From positions 85,049-149,048 of the forward strand of contig JBGSIA010000031.1 of the NCBI GenBank assembly GCA_041751935.1: a stretch of 64,000 nucleotides of DNA, in the 5' to 3' direction. Made by a program: the position numbers and the translations under genes. Below are positions 44,544-53,334 of this stretch, one piece after another (the first letter of the stretch is position 1; each line of letters starts with the position of its first letter). The notes beneath the pieces were generated by a model. It did not search any database and was not told where the DNA came from. It saw only the letters and a program-made list of their open reading frames with translations. Source of the DNA: JBBSJZ01 sp041751935. Its GTDB lineage: Bacteria > Planctomycetota > Planctomycetia > Pirellulales > Pirellulaceae.

Positions 44544-44887
44544 GGCCGCAGATCAGTGACTGTTTCGCCAGCTAGGTAAATCGCTTCGTTTCGCCGATTG
44601 ATGTACGTTTCGACGGTTAAATGTACGCAACTCGACTTGTGGATCGTCGCCGATTGCGGTAGCCTACTTCGCTCAATATCCCGCCTTTGCAACTGTTGCC
44701 GAGGCGAGTTCGTTTTCAACATTTGCCACGGCATTTGGGGGCGAAGGGCGAAGCGGCTGTTTTTGTGGCGACTTGATCGCGGCGAAACGGCCCAATGCTC
44801 TGGAAATACACGGTTCGCATGTCGCGAACCGGAGCTGTTTCTCGGAACCCGCTATAGTGGCTAGAAAGGACATGTTCAGTTAATTTT
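44544..44887. promoter_or_regulatory. rpsB leader region with an 8-bp hairpin
   Basis: 344 bases before rpsB. A perfect 8-bp stem lies at 44811-44831: CGGTTCGC, loop ATGTC, GCGAACCG. A TATAGT (-10-like) is at 44853-44858, so the hairpin may lie upstream of the start site rather than in the leader; or transcription starts earlier and the hairpin is a regulatory ribosomal-protein leader. AAAGGA at 44865-44870 is too far from the ATG at 44888 to be a normal ribosome binding site. Confidence 0.35.
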
Positions 44888-45694
44888 ATGGCAGCACAAG
44901 CCAATCCGATCGTCCAAGAAATGATCGAAGCCGGTGTTCACTTTGGGCACCGTACCAGTTTGTGGAATCCGAAGATGGCTCCGTACATCTTCGGTCGCAA
45001 GAACCAAATTCACATTCTCGATATCCGTGAAACGCTTCGCGGGATGTTGCGTGCGAAAAAGTACCTCAGTCAAGTGGCTGCGGGCGGCAGTTTGATCCTG
45101 TTCGTGGGCACCAAACGTCAAGCCGGTGAAGCTGTCGAAGAGCAGTCGCTACGATGCGGTATGCCGTTTGTCAGCGAGCGTTGGCTCGGCGGCACGTTGA
45201 CGAACTTCCGCACCATTCGCAATCGATTGGGCCGCTTGGAAGAACTCGAAGCACTTCGAGCCAGCGATAAGATCGAGAACTACAGCAAGAAAATGCAGTC
45301 CTCGCTGACCCGCGAATATCGCAAGATGTACCGTAACTTGAACGGCTTGCGGACGATGAACCGCCTGCCGGAGTGTATGTTCGTGGTTGATCCTGGCAAG
45401 GAACGCAATGCGATTCGTGAAGCCAAGCGGTTGGGCATCACGACGTTGGCGCTGATCGATACCGACAGCGATCCATCGCAAGTCGACTTGCCGATCCCCG
45501 GTAACGACGATGGCATCCGCAGCATCGAGCTGATTTTGAAGCAACTCGCTGACTCGATTATTGCTGGCAAAGGTCATATCGCCGCAGCCAAGGATCAAAC
45601 CGCTGACGCACCACCGACATCGTCCAGTGGACCGGACGTCGAAGCCGAGATGGCCGCGCAAGCAAGTGAAGTATCCGCTGCTTCCGAAGGCTAA
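44888..45694 (+). CDS. rpsB: 30S ribosomal protein S2
   Basis: A 268-residue S2 with the family phrases EMIEAGVHFGHRTSLWNPKM, IHILDIRETLRGML, LFVGTKRQAGEAV, RWLGGTLTNFRTI, PECMFVVDPGKERNAIREA, ALIDTDSDPSQVDLPIPGND and SIELILKQLADS. The last 35 residues are a non-conserved Ala/Ser/Glu-rich tail. First gene of the widely conserved rpsB-tsf-pyrH-frr order. Start ATG at 44888; no good Shine-Dalgarno at normal spacing, suggesting a structured leader or a different initiation mode. Confidence 0.97.
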   Translation: MAAQANPIVQEMIEAGVHFGHRTSLWNPKMAPYIFGRKNQIHILDIRETLRGMLRAKKYLSQVAAGGSLILFVGTKRQAGEAVEEQSLRCGMPFVSERWLGGTLTNFRTIRNRLGRLEELEALRASDKIENYSKKMQSSLTREYRKMYRNLNGLRTMNRLPECMFVVDPGKERNAIREAKRLGITTLALIDTDSDPSQVDLPIPGNDDGIRSIELILKQLADSIIAGKGHIAAAKDQTADAPPTSSSGPDVEAEMAAQASEVSAASEG

Positions 45695-45934
45695 ACTTTC
45701 GCAGGTTGAACTTCCAAAGGTTGATTCACTTACTGAGTCAAGCATTGTTGCGGATTCTCGAGCTGGTGTTCGCACCGGCTCGTTCCGTTTCCGGCTCGTT
45801 TCATTTCTGACGCCGTAGGGTGATGATCGTGGAGTCCTGTTATTGGCTTCGCCCACCTGCGAGTGAACCCACGGTCACAACGCGGCGTCCGTACCCTAAT
45901 AAACACTGTTTCTGTAATTAACGAAGGATAGAGA

Positions 45935-46918
45935 ATGTCTGTAACTGCAAAAGACATAAGCGATCTGCGAAAAGCTTCCGGCGCTGGGATGATGGATTGC
46001 AAGGCCGCGTTACAGGAGTCTGGCGGCGACTTTGAAGGCGCGATGGACTACTTGCGTAAAAAGGGCCAAAAGGTCGCTGCGAAGCGTGCCGATCGTGATG
46101 CCAACGAAGGAATCGTGGTCGCCTTGTTGGATGATTCCGGCAAGAAAGGTTTGCTGTTGGCGATTGCTTGTGAGACAGATTTTGTCGCCAAGAACGATGA
46201 CTATATTAGCATGGCCAACCGGATGGCCAAGCTTGCCGCTGAGAATGATGCTAAGACGAAAGAAGATGTTCTAGCACTGCCGTACGACGGAGCAACCGTT
46301 GCTGATAAGTTGGTAGGTCAATCGGGCATCATTGGCGAGAAGATCGAGATCTCTGACTATGAAGTCGTCGAGGGCGAGAACCTTGCCTCGTACATTCATG
46401 CTGGCAGCAAAATCGGCGTGTTGGTGTCCTACAAGGATGGTGGCAAGGCCGATGCGCCCCAGTTTTTCCGTAGCGTAGCGATGCACATCGCCGCGATGAG
46501 CCCATCGATCCTTCGTCCAGAGGAATTTGACGAAGCCTTCGTGGCCAAGGAGACCGAGGCATTGCAAGCGCAAATCAAAGCCGAGAATGAACTGAACGAA
46601 CGTGAAAATCTGGGCAAGCCGCAAAAGAACGTTCCCCAGTATGCCAGCAAGCGGCAGTTGACGCCTGCGGTGATGAAGCAGGCTGAGGAAGCGATCAAGG
46701 CAGAATTGAAAGCAGAAGGCAAACCCGAAAAAATTTGGGACAAGATTCTTCCCGGCAAGCTTGAGCGGTTCATCGCGGACAACACGTTGCTGGACCAAGA
46801 GCGTTGTTTGCTGAGCCAGTTCTACGCGTTGGACGATACCAAGACGGTCGAAGCCGCGATCAAGGAATTTAGTCCTGAAGCGGAAATCGTCAAATTCCGC
46901 CGTGTAGCGGTCGGTTGA
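45935..46918 (+). CDS. tsf: Translation elongation factor Ts
   Basis: A 327-residue EF-Ts, the GDP/GTP exchange factor for EF-Tu. The N-terminal UBA-like part (ISDLRKASGAGMMDCKAAL) and the TDFVAKNDDY segment contact EF-Tu; the core and coiled-coil-like segment with LERFIADNTLLDQ match the family. Start ATG at 45935 with GAAGGA before it. 240 bases separate it from rpsB, longer than usual, and an intrinsic terminator follows the stop. Confidence 0.97.
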   Translation: MSVTAKDISDLRKASGAGMMDCKAALQESGGDFEGAMDYLRKKGQKVAAKRADRDANEGIVVALLDDSGKKGLLLAIACETDFVAKNDDYISMANRMAKLAAENDAKTKEDVLALPYDGATVADKLVGQSGIIGEKIEISDYEVVEGENLASYIHAGSKIGVLVSYKDGGKADAPQFFRSVAMHIAAMSPSILRPEEFDEAFVAKETEALQAQIKAENELNERENLGKPQKNVPQYASKRQLTPAVMKQAEEAIKAELKAEGKPEKIWDKILPGKLERFIADNTLLDQERCLLSQFYALDDTKTVEAAIKEFSPEAEIVKFRRVAVG

Positions 46919-46947
46919 TAACGCCCGGTGCTAACTTAAACAAAGTA

Positions 46948-46988
46948 AACCTCGTCTTCCCCCATCGGGATTGACGAGGTTTTTGTTT
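46948..46988 (+). terminator. Intrinsic terminator after tsf
   Basis: A perfect 9-bp stem, AACCTCGTC (46948-46956) and GACGAGGTT (46973-46981), with an inner TCCC/GGGA pairing, followed by TTTTGTTT. It is 30 nt after the tsf stop and separates rpsB-tsf from pyrH-frr, so pyrH should have its own promoter in 46990-47059. Confidence 0.85.
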
Positions 46989-47059
46989 AAGATAGGCCCC
47001 CAGTCACCTCTCGTTCAACTCTCGTTCACTTCCGTATCACCGAATCGACGTTAAACGCC

Positions 47060-47812
47060 ATGCCCGACGATCCAAGTTCCGCCAAACCTTCGCTTCGTTA
47101 CCGCCGTGTGATCCTCAAACTCAGCGGCGAGAGTTTATGTCGCTCGGGGGAGCGAGGAATCAATGGGGATGAGGCGGGAGCCATTGCTGCTCAAATCAAA
47201 GACGCCAGTGACTCCGGATGTCAAGTCGCCGTCGTGATCGGTGGCGGCAACATTTTGCGTGGAGCCCAATTCAGCGGCGCCAATGCGTTGGTCCAAGACG
47301 CGACAGCGCACTACATGGGAATGTTGGCGACCGTCATCAATTCGCTGGCGATGCAAGATGCACTCGAAGCGGCTGGTTGCCAAACGCGAGTCATGTCGGC
47401 GATCCGAGTCGACACGGTGGCTGAAGCGTTCATTCGCCGACGAGCGGTAAGGCACCTGGAAAAAGGTCGCGTGATTGTTTTGGCTGGCGGAATCGGCAGC
47501 CCCTTTGTGACCACGGATACTGCTGCTGCGCAACGTGCACTCGAACTCGATGCCGACGTTGTGCTTAAGGCAACGCGGGTCGATGGGGTGTACAGTGACG
47601 ATCCGGAAAAAAACCCTCACGCAGTATTGTACGAATCATTAACGTATGATGACGTGATGGAAAAGAAGCTGAAGGTGATGGACGCCACCGCGATTGCGCT
47701 GTGTCGCGAACACAACAAGCCGATTCTCGTGTTCAACTTCAAACAGAAAGGCAACATCGTTCGCGCCGTCACCGGCGAAAGAATTGGTACGCGTATCGCG
47801 TCAAAAGCCTAA
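47060..47812 (+). CDS. pyrH: UMP kinase
   Basis: A 250-residue bacterial UMP kinase (aspartokinase-like fold), making UDP from UMP in pyrimidine synthesis. Motifs: RVILKLSGESLCR, VAVVIGGGNILRGAQF, ATAHYMGMLATVINSLAMQDAL, VIVLAGGIGSPFVTTDTAAA, LKATRVDGVYSDDP and MDATAIALCREHN. Start ATG at 47060. The regular GTP activation site region is present. It is followed by frr after 165 bases. Confidence 0.97.
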   Translation: MPDDPSSAKPSLRYRRVILKLSGESLCRSGERGINGDEAGAIAAQIKDASDSGCQVAVVIGGGNILRGAQFSGANALVQDATAHYMGMLATVINSLAMQDALEAAGCQTRVMSAIRVDTVAEAFIRRRAVRHLEKGRVIVLAGGIGSPFVTTDTAAAQRALELDADVVLKATRVDGVYSDDPEKNPHAVLYESLTYDDVMEKKLKVMDATAIALCREHNKPILVFNFKQKGNIVRAVTGERIGTRIASKA

Positions 47813-47977
47813 CGAAGAAACGGTTACCGTTTGTAAGGAACTGAAATGCCAGGAATTGGCCAGCGGCAACATCGCTCAAGCGATACCGATGCTTGCTCCC
47901 TTATCTTCCCGAATTATAAATTTCGATCTAAATTTCTTGCTCACGATCTTCGCCCCCTACCCACGAAGGAAAACGAT

Positions 47978-48535
47978 ATGGCCACTGAAGAAGTAATGAT
48001 GGATGCCGAAGAACGCATGGATAAAGCGATTGCGGTCTTGGGTAACGCCCTTGCGGGGATTCGTACCGGACGGGCGAACCCTGGACTCGTCGATTCGTTG
48101 AAAGTTGAAGTTTACGGATCGCTGACGCCGCTGAAGCAATTGGCTTCGATTGGTACTCCCGAGCCCCAGCAGATCGTGATTCGACCATACGACGCGAGCA
48201 CGATTAAGGACATTGAAAAGGCGATTGTCGCTGGCGCCTTGGGACTGAATCCACAAAACGACGGACGCATCATTCGATTGAACGTACCGCCACTGTCGAC
48301 GGACGTGCGAAAAAAGATGGTCAACCGAATCAAGGAGTTGACCGAGGAAGCCAAAATCTCCATCCGCAACATTCGCCGAGACGCCAACAAGGCGCTTGAT
48401 CAAGCCGAGAAAGACAAGTCGATCACCGAAGACGATCGGGATAAGATGAAGGAAGAAGTCCAAGAGTTGACGAAGAAGTATGAGGCTGAGGCGTCCGAGT
48501 TAGCCAAGAATCGTGAAGTCGAAGTGATGGAGTAA
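47978..48535 (+). CDS. frr: Ribosome recycling factor
   Basis: A 185-residue RRF, splitting post-termination ribosomes with EF-G. Signature: AGIRTGRANPGLVDSLKVEVYGS, PLKQLASIGTPEPQQIVIRPYD, LGLNPQNDGRIIRLNVPPLS, and helices RKKMVNRIKELTEEAKI to the end. The frame is open from 47846, but ATG at 47978 is right: GAAGGA precedes it and MATEEVMMDAEERM aligns with the family N-terminus; the upstream residues do not. Ends 10 nt before the zinc-ribbon gene, so both may be co-transcribed. Confidence 0.97.
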   Translation: MATEEVMMDAEERMDKAIAVLGNALAGIRTGRANPGLVDSLKVEVYGSLTPLKQLASIGTPEPQQIVIRPYDASTIKDIEKAIVAGALGLNPQNDGRIIRLNVPPLSTDVRKKMVNRIKELTEEAKISIRNIRRDANKALDQAEKDKSITEDDRDKMKEEVQELTKKYEAEASELAKNREVEVME

Positions 48536-48545
48536 TCCGTCGATC

Positions 48546-50015
48546 ATGCCACACTCCCTGCAATGTCCGCGATGCAAAGGTACCGTCTCCGTCGCGGATA
48601 ACGCTGGGGGCCAGCGCGTCCAGTGCCCTCACTGTGACGCACCGTTCCTAGTTCCCGGTGCCGTCGCCGCTCGCAATGACGATGATGATTGGTTGAAGCT
48701 CGACGATGAAGTCCCGACATTGAAGTCGCGAGCTTCATCAATCGGCGAAAAGGGGTTTGGCGACGCTAAAGATTTGCTGTCGGCGTTCACAGCAGAGATC
48801 GACGACACGAAACCGTCACCACTGGATGACTTGGGGCTACCTCCAATCACTCCGCTGCCGCCGGTGAAGTCGCCAGGAGCTGCATCACCTAAAACTGCAT
48901 CGATTGCTTTCCCAGTTGCTGCTGCGGTTACGCCGCAGTTATCGAAACCCACTGCAACGCCACCACCGTCGGCTCCTGTGAAAGCGAAAACGCCGACGCC
49001 GGATACACCGCAATTCGCCACCGAATTCCGGCTGTCGTGTCCTATTTGTGGCAGCATGACCTATGCGAAAGCCGCGCAAGCGGGACGACAAATCAAGTGC
49101 CACGATTGTCACTCTTCGATCACTGTTCCCCAGCCGCCTAGAGTTCGCACAAAGCCGGTCATCGACCTGGAGAATGCTGAAACGTTTCAATTTGAAACGA
49201 GCCAATTATCGAGCGAGCGCCCTCCTGATCCATTTCTCAAGAGCGCCGAAGAATTGCTGCGTAACGCGGAGAAAGACGACACGTTTCAAGCCAAGCCGGA
49301 TTTGGATACGCCAGATATCGCCGAGTGGGCGAAAAACGTCTTTGGTATCTTCCTTGACATAGGTGTCATCGCACACTGGTTGATTCTTTCAGCGTTCGGT
49401 GCGATACCGGCTGCGGTGGCACTGTCCTTGGAGTCAGGGATTCTAGTGATGGGTTTGTTCCCCGCAGGCATTGTTTTCGGAGTCCTCGTGCTCGGTTGTG
49501 CGTTCGCGATTTTACAGTCAGTTGCCAACGAGGAAGAACAAGTTAGCGAATGGCCAGTGTTCGATCCCGCAGAATGGTTTGGCCAAATGATTACGGCGGC
49601 GGCCGCAGTGGTCTATGTTGCGGCACCGGCCTATGGAATCGCTTTCATGGCATTCGGGCACACTTTGCCGTCGGTAGCGATCGCCATGTTCGGCATCTTT
49701 GCCCTGTTTCCCTTCTTGCTGTTGTCGATTCTTGACATGCAATCCATTTTCACTCCGTTTTCGCCGGAGGTCGCCCGTAGTGTGACAAAGTGCGAAGAGG
49801 CGTGGGGCGGATTCTATTTCTCCTCGGCGATATTGTTCGGCGCTTTGTTCCTATTTTTCCTTGGTGCCTCGTCGCTCTCGCCGCCCGTACAGGCTGCGGT
49901 GGGAATCGTTGCCACGATCGCCGTAACGTTCATCTACTTTGCCATGATAGGTCGGTTGGCGTTCGCGATCGGTCAAGTTGTTGATGATCGCAAAAGTGAA
50001 CCAGAGGCCAAATGA
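48546..50015 (+). CDS. Zinc-ribbon membrane protein, unknown function
   Basis: A 489-residue protein: two zinc ribbons, LQCPRCKGTVSVADNAGGQ with VQCPHCDAPF, and LSCPICGSMTYAKAAQAGRQ with IKCHDCHSSI, separated by a Pro/Ala-rich linker. A hydrophobic C-terminal half from about 270 holds five or six TMs (WLILSAFGAIPAAVALSLES, VVYVAAPAYGIAFMAFGH). Such CPxC-ribbon membrane proteins are common in planctomycetes, with no known function. Follows frr by 10 nt. Perhaps a transmembrane sensor or scaffold; inference only. Confidence 0.75.
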   Translation: MPHSLQCPRCKGTVSVADNAGGQRVQCPHCDAPFLVPGAVAARNDDDDWLKLDDEVPTLKSRASSIGEKGFGDAKDLLSAFTAEIDDTKPSPLDDLGLPPITPLPPVKSPGAASPKTASIAFPVAAAVTPQLSKPTATPPPSAPVKAKTPTPDTPQFATEFRLSCPICGSMTYAKAAQAGRQIKCHDCHSSITVPQPPRVRTKPVIDLENAETFQFETSQLSSERPPDPFLKSAEELLRNAEKDDTFQAKPDLDTPDIAEWAKNVFGIFLDIGVIAHWLILSAFGAIPAAVALSLESGILVMGLFPAGIVFGVLVLGCAFAILQSVANEEEQVSEWPVFDPAEWFGQMITAAAAVVYVAAPAYGIAFMAFGHTLPSVAIAMFGIFALFPFLLLSILDMQSIFTPFSPEVARSVTKCEEAWGGFYFSSAILFGALFLFFLGASSLSPPVQAAVGIVATIAVTFIYFAMIGRLAFAIGQVVDDRKSEPEAK

Positions 50016-50140
50016 GCATTGGCCTCAATCGATTTTGATTCAACTTCGCGCACGATTGTGCCGATAGTGACGATTGAAGCGGTTGTTCATGCGGCAGACC
50101 CGCGCCACTTCGACATTACTCCCAGTGGACATGTGCGACG

Positions 50141-51820
50141 ATGCAGCCTTCCCAATCAATGTTCCGTGTGCCTCCGTTTCCCGCGTTTCCCGCAGTCGGA
50201 CGGTACGTTAATCTCGGCTCGATGGCCGACGCATTACAACGAGTTGTGCGAAGCGTTGACGCTCGCGAAGCACTCTCGCTCGTTGTCGGTCCTCCTGGAA
50301 TCGGCAAGTCGCTGTTGTGCAATATCCTCGCGGAGCACTTCCGCAAGAGTCACGAAGTGATTCAACTCGGTGAGACACCGATCGAGAACCGACCGGCACT
50401 GCTGCGTCGAGTGTTGCACGCTCTTGGCGTGAAACTGTCGAGCGTTCCCGATGGTGACTTGCAGCTAGCCCTCATTGATCGTGTGTGTGACAAGAGTTCG
50501 CCGGAAGGCGGATTGTTGATCATCGTCGACGAAGCACAATCGCTGCCCGCGGAAGTGCTTGAAGCTATCCGCATGACGACCAACATCATGCGCCGTGGCG
50601 AGCCTCGCGTGTCCGCAGTCGTTTGCGGTGGTCCGCACCTGGACGAAACGCTTGCCTCACCGGCGATGCAATCATTTGCCCAGCGAATTGCCACGCGTTG
50701 CTATCTGCACCCGTTGAGCAACGTCGAGACTCGCCAGTACATTCGCGAAGCAATCGAGCGATGCGGTGCCGATCCACGGGATACGATTACTGACGAAGCA
50801 ATTTCGGCGGTGCATCACGCTTGCTGTGGCGTACCTCGATTGATCAACCAGTTGATGACCCAGGCTGTTGATTGTGCTGAAGAGCACGGCAAGTCGTTGA
50901 TCGGTATTCAGGAGATCAACAACGCATGGAGTCAGCTACAGCAGTTGCCCAGTCCAATGCTGGAGGAACCAACGTTCTCTCGGGAATCGGTGGAATTCGG
51001 CGAACTGGAAGACATGCCACGATCGACCCGTCGTAGCGAGAATGGTGAGCAGTCGGGGTGTGATCAGCAAAACTGCGAACAGTCTTGTGATGCAGAGATG
51101 CGACCGAACGAGAATCTGCCGTTCGAGGACGACATGCACTCCGAACAGGTGATCGAATTCCCGGGACGCAACAGATCGTCCGAGGATTATGCTACCGACG
51201 ACGACTACGAGATGCCTGAGACGGATGTTTGCATCACCGATTGCGAGATGTCTGATTTCGGAATGTCTGACTGCGAGCGTGAGCAAGTCGCCTGTGATCG
51301 AGTCAATGAAATGGCAGCGTCGATCGAATCCATCGAGGCAACCGACGAGTGGATTTGTGAAGCGGGCGGAACGTCCAACGACCGCTATCTGCCGCCGCCC
51401 AACGTATCGCACATCGCATCGTCGACACCGTTGCCCTCGGCACTATTTGGTGATTTCGACGACGAAGAACAAGTGCCCGTCGGCTTAGGAATTCGTGCCA
51501 ACGAGAGCACTGACGCAATGATGGTTTCCGATCTGGAGACGATGCTTCACGAGGAAATTGTTGGACTGTCAAGCGACATGCAGTTGTTTCAGTTCCCCGA
51601 TACTGACTGCGACCAAAACGGAATGTCGGCTGACGAAGGACGCTACGGCGAACCGATTACGGACGACTTATTAATTTCTGAGGACGACAGTGATATTCTG
51701 ATCATCGAAGATGACATGGACGTGCAAAGTCGTGTCGAACCACCTTCAATGCGTCGCGAAGAATCAACAATTAGCCTCGACTTTCAAGCGATGTTAACAC
51801 GGATGCGGTCCAATGGCTGA
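50141..51820 (+). CDS. ExeA/GspA-like AAA ATPase with acidic tail
   Basis: A 559-residue protein. Residues about 20-265 form an ExeA-type AAA ATPase: Walker A GPPGIGKS at 50-57, Walker B LLIIVDEAQ with D130/E131, and a lid region (HHACCGVPRLINQLMTQAVD). ExeA-like ATPases work in secretion, competence or transposition. Residues about 270-559 are strongly acidic and low-complexity (clusters such as DDDYEMPETD and ISEDDSDILIIEDDMD), with no TM and no peptidoglycan-binding domain, unlike classic ExeA. Overlaps the next gene by 8 nt. Function inferred only in general terms. Confidence 0.8.
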   Translation: MQPSQSMFRVPPFPAFPAVGRYVNLGSMADALQRVVRSVDAREALSLVVGPPGIGKSLLCNILAEHFRKSHEVIQLGETPIENRPALLRRVLHALGVKLSSVPDGDLQLALIDRVCDKSSPEGGLLIIVDEAQSLPAEVLEAIRMTTNIMRRGEPRVSAVVCGGPHLDETLASPAMQSFAQRIATRCYLHPLSNVETRQYIREAIERCGADPRDTITDEAISAVHHACCGVPRLINQLMTQAVDCAEEHGKSLIGIQEINNAWSQLQQLPSPMLEEPTFSRESVEFGELEDMPRSTRRSENGEQSGCDQQNCEQSCDAEMRPNENLPFEDDMHSEQVIEFPGRNRSSEDYATDDDYEMPETDVCITDCEMSDFGMSDCEREQVACDRVNEMAASIESIEATDEWICEAGGTSNDRYLPPPNVSHIASSTPLPSALFGDFDDEEQVPVGLGIRANESTDAMMVSDLETMLHEEIVGLSSDMQLFQFPDTDCDQNGMSADEGRYGEPITDDLLISEDDSDILIIEDDMDVQSRVEPPSMRREESTISLDFQAMLTRMRSNG

Positions 51821-52235
51821 GACAATGACTGTGCGGTGCGAGTCGGTTGACAGTCCGCTGCGTGAGCTGGCCGACCGAATCGTAAGACTGAGTGACGAAC
51901 AGGCTTCGACACCCGTTCTAGTGTTACCAACATACTTGTCACTGCGTGAACCATTCTTTGTCGAACTGGCTGGCCAGTTAAAAATGATTACTGGTCGACC
52001 GATCCGCTTCGATTGTTGTCGTCCACGAACGGGAGTCCTATCGGCGCTGACGAGCCGTGTTTCACGATTGCGTTTCGCGCGAATGTCGCGTCGGTTGAGT
52101 CAGTTCGCTGATGCGGCAATCGTGCTGACAGCCTCGATTGCCCGTCCCGGTGGATCAAGACGCGATTTGGTCGTGGGGCTGTGCGACGAGACCTTACATC
52201 TTCCGAGTTGGACGACCGCAATTCGCATCGGTTAG
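51813..52235 (+). CDS. Unknown protein coupled to the ExeA-like ATPase
   Basis: A 140-residue protein overlapping the ATPase stop by 8 nt, so coupled in translation. Visible features: VLVLPTYLSLREPFFVELA, ITGRPIRFDCCRP and a basic middle (SRVSRLRFARMSRRLSQF), ending in a hydrophobic beta-like piece (AAIVLTASIARPG). I recognise no family. No signal peptide or TM. Its basic middle could bind the acidic tail of the neighbouring ATPase; this is speculation based on charge. Confidence 0.6.
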   Translation: MAETMTVRCESVDSPLRELADRIVRLSDEQASTPVLVLPTYLSLREPFFVELAGQLKMITGRPIRFDCCRPRTGVLSALTSRVSRLRFARMSRRLSQFADAAIVLTASIARPGGSRRDLVVGLCDETLHLPSWTTAIRIG

Positions 52236-52395
52236 GCAACAAAACTGTCTCACAAAAGGGCCGACCCTCAGTGAAATGGTCAGATCTCCGCTTCGGATAC
52301 TCTGCACTTTGATCTCTCTTCCAACTTGCTTTCAATTTATGGTACACGCCAGCAACTGCGGACCTTAGTTGACTACTGACCCAATGGGATTCCCG

Positions 52396-53145
52396 ATGCC
52401 GAGCCGACGAAACCAGTGGATCCGTTTTGTCTTTCGCCAAACGATCCTGCTGCTACTTCTCGTGACGACACTGTCGACGGTCGGTTGCCAGGACGGGCCC
52501 CTATACGCACTGAAGGTGGCTAATCCGTACTTTTCCATGAAAGAATGGAAGGCTGACGAGGCGATCGGTGTGACGGATCACAAACGTCGCCTTGAACTGC
52601 AAGGCCTTGCCGACTCAATCGCTTCTTTATCACCCGAACGACAGGCTTTCTGGATAGATCATCTCGAGCAAGTGATGAAAAACGACCAGAGTGCAGAGAT
52701 GCGACGCTTAGCTGTCAGCGCCGCAGGAGCTACGAAGATTCCCAAGGCGAGTGAAATCATCGAACAAGGGTTGAAGGACGACAGCGTCAAGGTGCGAATG
52801 GAAGCATGTCGATCGCTGGGCCGCCGCGGTGACGAGAGCTCCGCACTCCTGCTGGCCCAATCTGTCGGCAGTGAGACGGAGATGGACGTGCGTCATGCAG
52901 CGATGACGGCGTTGGCTTCCTACAACACACCCATAGCAATCGACTCACTTCGCTCCGCATTATCCGATCGCAATCCGGCAACACGTCAATTGGCTGTCAC
53001 GTCGTTGAAAAAGAGCACGGGAGCCAACTACGGCAACGACCCGCAAGTATGGCTGGCAAAACTCGAAGGAAAACCGACACTCGATGCGACAAAACCCGAA
53101 ACATCGACAGCGAGAATCGCCGAGCGAGTTCGCAACTTGTTTTAG
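52396..53145 (+). CDS. HEAT-repeat lipoprotein
   Basis: About 249 residues. Start ATG at 52396, with GGGA at proper distance, begins a basic n-region and a hydrophobic core (TILLLLLVTTLSTVGC) ending in a lipobox-like TVGC, so a lipoprotein is likely; the frame is open from TTG at 52369. The rest is HEAT-type repeats (MRRLAVSAAGATKIPKASEI, VRMEACRSLGRRGDESSALL, MDVRHAAMTALASYNTPIAI, ATRQLAVTSLKKSTG). HEAT repeats act as protein-binding scaffolds; partner unknown. 160 nt separate it from the previous gene. Confidence 0.8.
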   Translation: MPSRRNQWIRFVFRQTILLLLLVTTLSTVGCQDGPLYALKVANPYFSMKEWKADEAIGVTDHKRRLELQGLADSIASLSPERQAFWIDHLEQVMKNDQSAEMRRLAVSAAGATKIPKASEIIEQGLKDDSVKVRMEACRSLGRRGDESSALLLAQSVGSETEMDVRHAAMTALASYNTPIAIDSLRSALSDRNPATRQLAVTSLKKSTGANYGNDPQVWLAKLEGKPTLDATKPETSTARIAERVRNLF

Positions 53146-53334
53146 ACGAGCGGTAGGTTGAAGCGTCGTTTAGCCTGGAGGGTACAAAAAAGGTACGTCC
53201 ACTGCAGGCAATCATCAGGATATGTCTTGCCAAACCGCTTACAATGACTCGGTATGTCCTTCACGGTTTCTTGCCGAATGAAGTTTTTTCCTCGAGTCCC
53301 CAGCGAACCCAACCGCCGTTAAAGTTGATCGATT

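Noticed and set aside
45149..45856. 235-codon minus-strand frame opposite rpsB
   Set aside because: It is antisense to a clear ribosomal gene; codon constraint of rpsB explains the open frame.
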